Shown here: positions 13,631 through 20,261 of the stretch, piece after piece
Layout: every line of letters starts with the position of its first letter
Numbering within the stretch: the first letter of the stretch is position 1
NCBI GenBank assembly: GCA_005778315.1
Contig: SXOW01000525.1
Location: forward strand, 1 to 23,433
Direction of reading: 5' to 3'
DNA: 23,433 bases
From: Acidobacteriota bacterium
GTDB taxonomy: Bacteria; Acidobacteriota; Vicinamibacteria; Vicinamibacterales; UBA8438
The notes under the pieces: model-generated
The model's input: the letters and a program-made list of their open reading frames with translations, nothing else
Told to the model about the DNA's origin: nothing
Databases searched by the model: none
Position numbers and translations under genes: made by a program

Positions 13631-15268
13631 ATGCTCGTGCCCGTGCGCGCCTCGGCGTATTGTATCCTCGCGGCGCTGCTTCTGTCGGGGCCACCGGCGG
13701 TCGCTCAAACGACCACGGGCGCGTCCGGGCCAACGACGTTCCGTGTGTTCGTGGACTCCACCCCGGTGGGGTTCGAGCGACTTGAACTGGTCCGCGGCGA
13801 CGACGGCTGGACCGTACGCTCACGCGGGGACCTCGCCCACCCGATCAACCTTCAAAACCGGCTGTTCGAGATCGAGTATGACGCACAGTGGCGACCACGG
13901 TCCCTCAGCATCCAGGGTGTCCGCAATGACTCCCCCTTCAGCCTGGTGACGAAGTTCGGCGACACCGGCGCCTCGACGGTCGTGGAAGAGGCTGGCCGCC
14001 AGACAAGCCTCGACCAGCCCACGCCCGCGACTGCGGTGGTGTTGCCGGAGTATTTCTTCGCGGCCTATGAGGCCCTGGCGGCGAGACTTGCTGGGGCTGC
14101 CACCGGCGACGACTTTCCTGTTTTCGTACCGCCGAGTGGCATCTCCGTGGCGCGATTGGAGACGACGTCGACGAGCCAGATCTCAACGCCGTCCTCGGCG
14201 ATCGAAGCCCACGTCCACACGCTTTCATTCGCACAGGCCGGGGCATCGCTGCCCGTGGCGGTCTGGACCGACGTCACGGGACGTTTGCTGCGGGTGTCGA
14301 TTCCAAGCGCCCGCCTCGACGTGGTCCGCGAGGACGTCGCGTCCGTGTCCGCCCGCGTCCGACAGGCCACCCACGCCGGTGACGAAGAGACGCGAATACG
14401 GTCGGAAGGCTTTTCGCTGGCTGCCACCATTACCACGCCGGTCGACCATCCGCGACCTGAAGCTGGGTGGCCGACGGTGCTGCTTGTGCCAAGCTCGACC
14501 AGCCCCGACCGCGATGGCACGGTGGCCGATACCCCGGTGCTAGGGCAGGTGGCGCACGCCCTTGCCAACGCCGGCTACATGACGCTCCGCTACGACCGTC
14601 GCGGCAGTGGGCAAAGCGGGGGACGCACCGAGTCGGCAACTCTGGAGACGCATGCCGGTGATGCCAGGGCCCTGATTCGTGACCTCGACAAACGAGATGA
14701 TGTGGACACGGACCGCATGACCGTGATCGGACACGGCGATGGGGGGTGGATCGCCATGATCGCCGCCCGCGAGGAGCGGCGGATCGACAACCTCGTGCTG
14801 ATCGCCACGCCCGCCGGGACTGGGGCTGACCTGGTCATGGAGCAACAGCGTGCCGCCCTCGATGAGATCGGGGCGTCCGACACGGTGCGCGCCGAGAATA
14901 TCGCGCTGCAGCAACAGATTCGCGACGCGGTTCTCAACGACGGCCCCTGGACGGGGGTGCCCGCCCCCATGCGCGGCCAGGCCGACACGCCGTGGTTTCG
15001 GAGTTTTCTGGGATTCGACGTCGCCGACACCCTGCGGCGGACGCGGCAACGGCTGCTGATAATACGCGGCTCACGGGACGAGCGGGTCGGCCCGCACCAC
15101 GCCGACCAGCTGGCCACAATCGCACTGACTCGCCACGAGGAGGCCACCACGGACAGACGCGACCTGGACGGCCTCGATCACCGCCTGGCCGAGGTAGACT
15201 CGGGCGACCCGGCAGTAAGCCACTCCTTCACCGACGCGCTCACGCGGTGGCTTGAGATGGCTCCTTAG
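13631..15268 (+). CDS. Secreted alpha/beta hydrolase-fold protein lacking the nucleophile serine
   Basis: 545 residues from the ATG at 13631; GTG codons at 13637 and 13643 are also possible, and an ATG at 13592 lies before a non-signal-like segment. A signal peptide, VRASAYCILAALLLSGPPAV then AQ, directs export. Residues 36-250 form a beta-rich N-terminal domain (TTFRVFVDSTPVGFERLEL). The hydrolase domain starts near 260: SLAATITTP, TVLLVPSSTSPDRDG, YDRRGSGQSGGRT, and the nucleophile elbow VIGHGDGGWIAM at 365-376. Relatives read GHSEGG; here Ser is Gly369 (codon GGC at 14735). The acid Asp483 (RGSRDERV) and His517 (DGLDHRL) remain. So it is either a pseudoenzyme or carries a single-base change or error. 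Five bases separate it from the FHA gene. Confidence 0.85.
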   Translation: MLVPVRASAYCILAALLLSGPPAVAQTTTGASGPTTFRVFVDSTPVGFERLELVRGDDGWTVRSRGDLAHPINLQNRLFEIEYDAQWRPRSLSIQGVRNDSPFSLVTKFGDTGASTVVEEAGRQTSLDQPTPATAVVLPEYFFAAYEALAARLAGAATGDDFPVFVPPSGISVARLETTSTSQISTPSSAIEAHVHTLSFAQAGASLPVAVWTDVTGRLLRVSIPSARLDVVREDVASVSARVRQATHAGDEETRIRSEGFSLAATITTPVDHPRPEAGWPTVLLVPSSTSPDRDGTVADTPVLGQVAHALANAGYMTLRYDRRGSGQSGGRTESATLETHAGDARALIRDLDKRDDVDTDRMTVIGHGDGGWIAMIAAREERRIDNLVLIATPAGTGADLVMEQQRAALDEIGASDTVRAENIALQQQIRDAVLNDGPWTGVPAPMRGQADTPWFRSFLGFDVADTLRRTRQRLLIIRGSRDERVGPHHADQLATIALTRHEEATTDRRDLDGLDHRLAEVDSGDPAVSHSFTDALTRWLEMAP

Positions 15269-15273
15269 CGACC

Positions 15274-15567
15274 ATGTGGATCTTACGTTCCGTCGAGGGG
15301 GCCGAGGGCGGCCCATATACGTTCAGAGTCACGGCTGGCCGGATCCGCACGATGGGCCGAGGGCCACGAGCCGATTTCGTACTCGACGCCGCCCTGGTAT
15401 CGAGGATTCACTGCCGATTGTTCGTGCGCGACGATGCGCTCATCGTCGAGAACCTTGCGAGCACCAACGGCACCTTCGTCAACAACCAGTCAGTTGACCG
15501 CGCAACGCTGCGTGCTGGCGATATGCTTCGTACGGGGCGCGTGGAATTGACCGTTTCCGCCGAGTGA
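15274..15567 (+). CDS. Stand-alone FHA domain protein
   Basis: 97 residues, nearly all one FHA domain: TAGRIRTMGRGPRADFVLD holds the first phosphothreonine-loop Gly-Arg, followed by SRIHCRL (Ser-x-x-His) and LASTNGTFVNN (the conserved Asn-Gly and following Thr). FHA domains bind phosphothreonine peptides and often act with Ser/Thr kinases or secretion systems. No kinase, phosphatase or secretion gene is nearby. It starts five bases after the alpha/beta hydrolase stop, and the ATG at 15274 fits the domain boundary (MWILRSVEGAEGG). It has no signal peptide, so it acts in the cytoplasm while the upstream partner is exported. Confidence 0.92.
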   Translation: MWILRSVEGAEGGPYTFRVTAGRIRTMGRGPRADFVLDAALVSRIHCRLFVRDDALIVENLASTNGTFVNNQSVDRATLRAGDMLRTGRVELTVSAE

Positions 15568-15697
15568 CCCACACACCGCTCCACGGTGGCGGCTCCGACC
15601 CTCCCGTACCACGCCCCGCCTCATGGTCAGGGCGCCAGCAGCGTGTGGTGACCGAGCTGAGTCGGCGGCCGGCGTTTTCTGGTCCGGAGTCCTGCCG

Positions 15698-16432
15698 TTA
15701 CGTTCGAGGCATCGACGGACGGAGTTCGATCCGACTGGGCAGACTCCTCGGTGGATGCTGGAGCAGATCGACGATGGCCCGGGCCACGTCGTCGGCCGAC
15801 AGCTTCCAACTGGCCCCTTCTGGTCGGACACGCCCGCCGAATCGGGTGTCGACCGAGCCGGGGAGCACGCAACTCACACGGATCCGCTCCTGACGCACCT
15901 CTTGCATCAGCGATTCGGTCAACGCGTTGAGGGCCGCCTTCGACGCACAATACGCAGCGCCACCGGCGAACGGATGTTGTCCCGCCAGGCTGCTGACGTT
16001 GACGATCCAGCCCTGGCCGCCGGCACGCATGACGGGGATCGCCGCCCTGCAACAATAGAAGACACCCGACAGGTTCGTATGGAGCGTCTCGGTCCAGTCC
16101 TTGTCCGAGAGCGCGGCGAGGGGCGCAAAGCGGCCGATACCGGCGTTGTTGATGAGGATGTCCAACCCGCCCAACTGAGCCACCGCCGCGTCCACGAGCT
16201 GCCCGGCCTGGTCCGGTTCGCCGACGTCGATCCTGGCCGAGGCGACCAGTCCGGTGGCTCTGCCGTCGGCTCGCAGGAGACCAAGAGCGTCGGCGAGGGC
16301 ATCGGCCGAACGCCCGCAAATGAGCACATGCGCGCCGGCGGACCGGAGCGCGACGGCCGTGGCCAGCCCGATTCCCCGGGACCCGCCGGTCACGATAGCC
16401 TTCAACCCCTCCAGCGCAGATACGCTCGTCAT
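15698..16432 (-). CDS. Short-chain dehydrogenase/reductase
   Basis: 244 residues from the ATG at 16432 (a TTG at 16435 adds one residue). Classical SDR: cofactor motif TGGSRGIG at 15-22, structural NNAG at 95-98, and catalytic Ser-Tyr-Lys in VNVSSLAGQHP, with Tyr161 and Lys165 (YCASK). CGRSADALADA after strand two contains an arginine where NADP is usually bound, so NADPH is likely. The substrate is unknown; these proteins are often 3-oxoacyl reductase-like. The C-terminus (PSRIELRPSMPRT) is the type seen in oxoacyl-reductase-like SDRs of unspecified substrate. A TAAGAT box (16447-16442) lies nine bases before the ATG and may be a near-leaderless promoter. Stands alone, convergent with the FHA gene. 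Confidence 0.93.
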   Translation of the reverse strand: MTSVSALEGLKAIVTGGSRGIGLATAVALRSAGAHVLICGRSADALADALGLLRADGRATGLVASARIDVGEPDQAGQLVDAAVAQLGGLDILINNAGIGRFAPLAALSDKDWTETLHTNLSGVFYCCRAAIPVMRAGGQGWIVNVSSLAGQHPFAGGAAYCASKAALNALTESLMQEVRQERIRVSCVLPGSVDTRFGGRVRPEGASWKLSADDVARAIVDLLQHPPRSLPSRIELRPSMPRT

Positions 16433-16507
16433 CAACCTGTTATCTTATGGACCGTTGCGCCCGCGTGGCAAGGCGACCGGGTCGGCTGGTCTACCCACAC
16501 GGACCAC

Positions 16508-16513
16508 TACAAT
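16508..16513 (+). promoter_or_regulatory. Candidate -10 box (TACAAT) ahead of the MDH-like gene
   Basis: TACAAT matches five of six consensus bases, 38 bases before the ATG at 16552. No good -35 is visible. Confidence 0.35.
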
Positions 16514-16551
16514 AGGCGATTGGGCTCAACCCTCGAAAACGCGCATCTAGA

Positions 16552-17400
16552 ATGTCCACTGTCGCAATCCTGGGAGCCGGTACGCTCGGCGGCGCGGTGG
16601 CCCATTGTCTGGCCGGCCGCGATTGCGCTCGCGCGATCCGCCTGATCGACACGACGCCAGGCGTGGCAGGGGGCAAGGCCCTCGACATCACCCAAGCGGG
16701 TCCGGTCGAAGGGTTTGATACGCGGGTGACGGCGACAGCGGACCTCGACGCGGTCGTCGGAGTCGATGTGCTGGTGTTGACGGGCCCCGTCGACGCGCCG
16801 GAGAACGACTGGCAGGGCGAGACGGCGAGCGCGCTGCTGACCCAGGTGGTCGGGTTGAACCGCCGCGCGCCCATTGTGTGCGCCGGAGCCTCGCACGCGT
16901 CGGTGATAGCGGTGGCGGTTGAGCAGCTCGGACTCAATCGGACGAGAATCATCGGCACCGCTCCGAGCGCGCTGGTCTCCGCGCTACGCGCACTGATTGC
17001 GCTGGAGGCCAATGCGTCGCCGGCCGAGGTTCTTGTCAACCTGGTTGGGATCCCACCGAGTCACCCGGTCGTGGCGTGGAGCAGCGCCACGGTCGGCGGT
17101 TACCCCCTGGAAGAACGCCTGTCCGCGCAGCAGCGGGCGCGCCTCGTCCAGTGCCTTGGACCATTGTGGCCACCAGGGCCTTACACGCTGGCGTCCGCCG
17201 CCGTACAGGTCGTCACGGCAATGATGACCGGCCGGTCCCGGCGTGTCTTCTCATGCTACATGGCGGGTGACGAGCGCGAATCCAGACGGGTCCAGTCAGT
17301 CGGGGTTACCGTGGACCGGACCGGAGTCGAAACGGTTCTCGCCCCACGACTGAGCCGTTTCGAACAGGTCCAGCTGGAGAACGCGATCGGTTCTCGCTGA
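16552..17400 (+). CDS. Malate/lactate-dehydrogenase-like protein without the catalytic residues
   Basis: 282 residues, somewhat shorter than MDH (310-320). The NAD-binding half is clearly MDH-like: VAILGAGTLGGAVAHCLAG (Rossmann glycines at 8-13), IRLIDTTPGVAGGKALDITQ and VEGFDTRVTATADLDAV. But the substrate-binding and catalytic motifs are gone: the loop that in MDH is RKPGMSR is replaced by DAPENDWQGE (81-90), NPVD by AGAS, LDSARF-like by APSALVSALR, and the catalytic GEHGD histidine by GIPPSHPV (166-173). It may bind NAD as a scaffold or sensor, or have changed activity. The ATG at 16552 starts the first strand directly. Between the divergent SDR gene and the convergent ECF sigma gene, from which it is separated by 15 bases. 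Confidence 0.8.
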   Translation: MSTVAILGAGTLGGAVAHCLAGRDCARAIRLIDTTPGVAGGKALDITQAGPVEGFDTRVTATADLDAVVGVDVLVLTGPVDAPENDWQGETASALLTQVVGLNRRAPIVCAGASHASVIAVAVEQLGLNRTRIIGTAPSALVSALRALIALEANASPAEVLVNLVGIPPSHPVVAWSSATVGGYPLEERLSAQQRARLVQCLGPLWPPGPYTLASAAVQVVTAMMTGRSRRVFSCYMAGDERESRRVQSVGVTVDRTGVETVLAPRLSRFEQVQLENAIGSR

Positions 17401-17415
17401 CGTCACGCGACGCGG

Positions 17416-18024
17416 TCAGGCGGACGCGCGCATGGCCACGCCGGCGGCAAAGTCGCCCAGTTGTTCGCGCAGCATCAATCTTCCACGATGGAGGCGCGAC
17501 TTCAGTGTCTGGGTCTTCACGCCCATAATCGCGCTGGCTTCCTCAGTGGACAGCCCTTGGACGTCGCGCAAGAGCACCGCCGCCCGGTAGATCTCCGGCA
17601 ACTGTGACAGCGCCGAGACCAGGCGCGACCGCATTTCGCTTCTGAGAAGCTGGTCGTCGGCCAGGTCGGACCAATCGGCCACCTCCCGGGTGCCCAGTGA
17701 GTCGCCATCACTCCACTCAAGCGCATCCTGAGACACTTCGGCCGGTCGCCGAAACTTGAGACTGCGCAGCCGAGACATCGCGGTGTTGAAGGTGATCCGG
17801 TAGATCCACGACGAGAGTGCGGCGTCGCCTCGGAAGGCGCCGATATTCTGGAACACCCGCAGCAGGACGTCCTGGGTCACCTCTTCGGCGTCCTCCCGGT
17901 TCTTCATGTAGCGCAGCGCCAGTTGAAAGACGCGTCCGCCGTAGTTCGCCTCCAGGTCCGGCATGGCCGCCGGCTCGCCAACTTTGAGCCGCTGCACCAG
18001 CCGCTGGTCATGTGTGCTATGCAT
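17416..18024 (-). CDS. ECF-family RNA polymerase sigma factor (sigma-E type)
   Basis: 202 residues. Region 2 runs over about 24-92: MPDLEANYGGRVFQLALRYM, then NREDAEEVTQDVLLRVFQNI and SSWIYRITFNTAMSRLR. After an acidic linker (DALEWSDGDSLGTREVADW) region 4 occupies about 128-188: ALSQLPEIYRAAVLLRDVQG, LSTEEASAIMGVKTQTLKSR, LHRGRLML, a helix-turn-helix binding the -35 element. No anti-sigma gene follows, since the convergent MDH-like gene ends 15 bases beyond the stop, and there is no carboxy-terminal extension. Control is therefore by something distant or by transcription. The ATG at 18024 is well supported by a strong AAGGAGG at 18037-18031 with six-base spacing. The upstream lipB is not part of the same unit if the candidate promoter at 18048-18076 is used. 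Confidence 0.93.
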   Translation of the reverse strand: MHSTHDQRLVQRLKVGEPAAMPDLEANYGGRVFQLALRYMKNREDAEEVTQDVLLRVFQNIGAFRGDAALSSWIYRITFNTAMSRLRSLKFRRPAEVSQDALEWSDGDSLGTREVADWSDLADDQLLRSEMRSRLVSALSQLPEIYRAAVLLRDVQGLSTEEASAIMGVKTQTLKSRLHRGRLMLREQLGDFAAGVAMRASA

Positions 18025-18030
18025 GGTCTG

Positions 18031-18037
18031 CCTCCTT
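18031..18037 (-). promoter_or_regulatory. Strong Shine-Dalgarno site of the ECF sigma gene
   Basis: AAGGAGG lies six bases before the ATG at 18024. It contrasts with the weak or absent sites before most other genes in the window and settles the start codon. Confidence 0.8.
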
Positions 18038-18047
18038 CTCTCATCTC

Positions 18048-18076
18048 TAGAACACGGCAGGTCGCGCCGTTATTCC
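18048..18076 (-). promoter_or_regulatory. Possible ECF-type promoter upstream of the sigma gene
   Basis: The minus strand reads GGAATAA (18076-18070), 16 bases, then GTTCTA (18053-18048). The first part resembles the GGAAC core of ECF -35 elements, which would suit autoregulation; the second is a poor match. Suggestive only. Confidence 0.25.
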
Positions 18077-18121
18077 CTCGAGAGTCGAATACGGAGACTC
18101 GAGCGCGGACGGCGATGCGGA

Positions 18122-18814
18122 TCAGGGGATAACGCGACGGTCGAATACACTCGCAAACTCTGTGGCAAGGGCCAGCTCGACCTCCCGGAGCGAGGGTGGT
18201 GTGGGCAGCAAACGCTGCAACGACGTCACTCCGCGACGTTCAAGACCGCACGGCACAATGAAACGAAAGTGGTCGAGGTTGGTGGCCACATTGAGCGCGA
18301 AACCGTGGCTCGTCACCCAGCGCGACAGCCGCACCCCGATCGCGGCGAGCTTCTCGTTTCCGACCCAGACCCCCGTCATCCCTGCCACGCGGCCTGCCGT
18401 CACCCCGAAACAGGCGGCGGTTCGGATGAGCACCTCTTCCAGGTCCGAGACGTATCGACGGACGTCGCAGCGATCAGGCTTCAAGCTCATCACGGGGTAA
18501 CCCACAATCTGGCCGGGGCCATGGTAGGTGATGTCTCCACCCCTGGCGACATCGTGTATGTCGATCCCGTGCTCCGCCAGGTAGGCTCGCGACACGAGCA
18601 GGTGTTCTGAATGCCCCCGGCCGCTCACGCCGACCGTAATGACCGCGGGATGCTCGAGAAGAAGCAGATGGTCCGGGGTGTCGCCGGCCTGGCGAGCGGC
18701 AACCAGGGCGCGCTGCTGTTCGAGCGCATCCTCGTATGGCACGAGACCAAGGGATCGCACGACCAACGGTGTCCCGTGCGGGTCGCCAACTGCCGATCCG
18801 TGGTCTGCGCTCAC
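18122..18814 (-). CDS. lipB: LipB octanoyltransferase
   Basis: 230 residues from a GTG at 18814, 12 bases after the E2 stop and with GGAAGG (18826-18821) as ribosome-binding site. Motifs: LLLEHPAVITVGVSGRG, RGGDITYHGPGQIVGYPVM at 91-109, GVWVGNEKLAAIGVRLSRWV with Lys155, SHGFALNV, and FIVPCG with catalytic Cys189. The Cys/Lys dyad is intact. LipB moves an octanoyl group from acyl-carrier protein to lipoyl domains; LipA then inserts sulfur. It follows directly on an E2 gene whose lipoyl domain is its substrate, so the operon makes the acceptor and its modifier together. LipA is not in the window. The N-terminal 15 residues (MSADHGSAVGDPHGT) are a poorly conserved extension. Confidence 0.95.
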   Translation of the reverse strand: MSADHGSAVGDPHGTPLVVRSLGLVPYEDALEQQRALVAARQAGDTPDHLLLLEHPAVITVGVSGRGHSEHLLVSRAYLAEHGIDIHDVARGGDITYHGPGQIVGYPVMSLKPDRCDVRRYVSDLEEVLIRTAACFGVTAGRVAGMTGVWVGNEKLAAIGVRLSRWVTSHGFALNVATNLDHFRFIVPCGLERRGVTSLQRLLPTPPSLREVELALATEFASVFDRRVIP

Positions 18815-18826
18815 CTGAGGCCTTCC

Positions 18827-20020
18827 TCAGAGCGAACGTTCTTCCAGGCTGTCCCGGACCCGGACCATGAACCGGTCGGCGACGGCGCCGTCGATGAGCC
18901 GATGATCGAAACCCAGGGTGAGGTAGGAGCGCAACCGAGCCACGACCGCGTCGTCGACAACCACGGGACGTTTCTCGATCACCCCCACACACAGAATGGC
19001 GGACTGCGGTTGGTTGATGATCGGCAGGCCGTAGACAGACCCGAAGACGCCAGGGTTCGTGATCGTGAAGGTGCCGCCCTCCACCTCGTCCGGCGCTAGC
19101 TGCTTGGCTCGCGCTCGAGTTGAGAGGTCAACGATGGCGGCGTCAATATCCTCCACCGACAAGGACTCGACTGCCTTGATGACGGGCACGATGAGACCCC
19201 ACTCAAGCGCGACCGCTATTCCCAGATTGACGTGCCGCGGATACACGACAGAATCGGCGCGGAGGGAGGCGTTGACCACGGGCATCGCCACCAAGGCGTC
19301 GGACACCGCTTTGGCGATGTGCGCGAGGTATCCCGGAGCCCGAGTGCCTCCACTGACTGACGCCCGTCTGGCCGCCACGCGCGAAAAGTCCACATCGAAC
19401 ACCGTGTGGACGTGCGCCGCCGTCCGGCGGCTTGCCACCATGCGCTCCGCGATGAATCGCCGCATCACGCCCAAGGGCTCGCTGGTCTCGCCGAGCGGAG
19501 ACGTGCCCACCGCTGCCGTGTCGGCATCGGACGAGTCGCTATGACGACGAGCCACGTAGGCCAGCACATCGGCCCGAGTGACGCGGCCGTCCTCACCGGT
19601 CCCGTTGACACAGGACGGGTCGATTCCATGCTCCGCGGCAAGCCGACGAACGAGCGGGGACAAACGCGGAGCCGCCGCTACCCTCGACGGCCGCGCTGCC
19701 GTCGTGTCGAGGGGAGAGACTGCCGGTAACCTGACTGGCTCCGCGACCTCAACCTGAGCGGACGCGGCCGGGATCTGTTCGCCCTGGTTTCCGATCACCG
19801 CCACGACGGAGTTCACCGGAACTGTCTCCCCGACCTGTGCCCGAATCTGCGCAACCACCCCGGCGGCCGGGGAAGGTATCTCAGCGTCGACCTTGTCGGT
19901 CGAGATCTCGAACAGCGGCTCGTCGCGCTCGATTGACTCTCCGACGTTCTTCACCCAGCGAACAATCGTGCCCTCGGCGATGGATTCGCCCATCTGCGGC
20001 ATCAGTACGTCGGTTGGCAT
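18827..20020 (-). CDS. Dihydrolipoamide acyltransferase, E2 of a 2-oxo acid dehydrogenase complex
   Basis: 397 residues. One lipoyl domain at 1-77 with the lipoylated lysine in FEISTDKVDAEIPSP (Lys43); an Ala/Pro/Val-rich linker; the peripheral subunit-binding domain at about 119-156 (LSPLVRRLAAEHGIDPSCVN, then GTGEDGRVTRADVLAYV); another linker; and the catalytic domain from about 183, starting EPLGVMRRFIAERMVASRR, with GGTFTITNPGVFGSVYGLPI, and the active-site LGFDHRLIDGAVADRF (His373, Asp377). It transfers acyl groups from E1 to CoA. Substrate could be pyruvate, 2-oxoglutarate or branched-chain oxoacids; the NPG(V)FGS and single lipoyl domain fit the 2-oxoglutarate or branched-chain class, but no E1 or E3 is adjacent to decide. 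Co-transcribed with lipB. Confidence 0.92.
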   Translation of the reverse strand: MPTDVLMPQMGESIAEGTIVRWVKNVGESIERDEPLFEISTDKVDAEIPSPAAGVVAQIRAQVGETVPVNSVVAVIGNQGEQIPAASAQVEVAEPVRLPAVSPLDTTAARPSRVAAAPRLSPLVRRLAAEHGIDPSCVNGTGEDGRVTRADVLAYVARRHSDSSDADTAAVGTSPLGETSEPLGVMRRFIAERMVASRRTAAHVHTVFDVDFSRVAARRASVSGGTRAPGYLAHIAKAVSDALVAMPVVNASLRADSVVYPRHVNLGIAVALEWGLIVPVIKAVESLSVEDIDAAIVDLSTRARAKQLAPDEVEGGTFTITNPGVFGSVYGLPIINQPQSAILCVGVIEKRPVVVDDAVVARLRSYLTLGFDHRLIDGAVADRFMVRVRDSLEERSL

Positions 20021-20059
20021 CTGGTCGTGTCCGTGACTAGTAAACTCGCAGCCGCCACC

Positions 20060-20084
20060 GGCTCGTCTGGCTCGTCCGGCTCGG
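20060..20084 (+). repeat. Short 9-bp tandem repeat
   Basis: GGCTCGTCT, GGCTCGTCC and GGCTCGG follow one another. The repeat forms part of the left arm of the larger inverted repeat in this gap. Confidence 0.7.
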
Positions 20085-20130
20085 TATGATTCGACGAATT
20101 ATTCCATGAACCGCACGGACGAGCCCAGAC
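20065..20130. promoter_or_regulatory. 14-bp inverted repeat between the E2 and ntrC genes
   Basis: Positions 20065-20078 pair with 20116-20130, 14 base pairs with a single bulged C at 20126, enclosing a 37-base AT-richer loop. A smaller palindrome, ATTCGACGAAT at 20089-20099, sits in the loop. It occupies the gap between two divergent genes, so it is unlikely to be a terminator; an operator or structured leader is possible. Confidence 0.55.
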
Positions 20131-20136
20131 CCAGCC

Positions 20137-20166
20137 TTGCCTCCGGCCCCAGCCGCCCTCTACAAT
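20137..20166 (+). promoter_or_regulatory. Candidate sigma-70 promoter for the NtrC-type regulator
   Basis: TTGCCT (20137-20142), 18 bases, TACAAT (20161-20166). Start of transcription would be near 20173, giving a leader of about 90 bases before the ATG at 20262. Confidence 0.4.
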
Positions 20167-20261
20167 CCAAGGCTCTCCTGCGACTCCGGCCGACATAATT
20201 GCCATCTCTCGGCACTGCGCGACCGCGCGGACCGCACGTAGGGAGCGAGTGCGATAGCGCA

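Noticed and set aside
13587..13823. Upstream extension of ygfZ by 79 codons.
   Set aside because: Arginine-rich, antisense to the hydrolase gene, and absent from the family; the ATG at 13586 begins the conserved domain.
15568..15697. Rho-independent terminator between the FHA and SDR genes.
   Set aside because: A weak hairpin (15576-15592) without a following T-run; 130 bases of otherwise featureless sequence.
15623..16645. 340-residue plus-strand frame antisense to the SDR gene.
   Set aside because: No domain pattern; the minus-strand SDR has all catalytic motifs. A shadow frame of GC-rich DNA.
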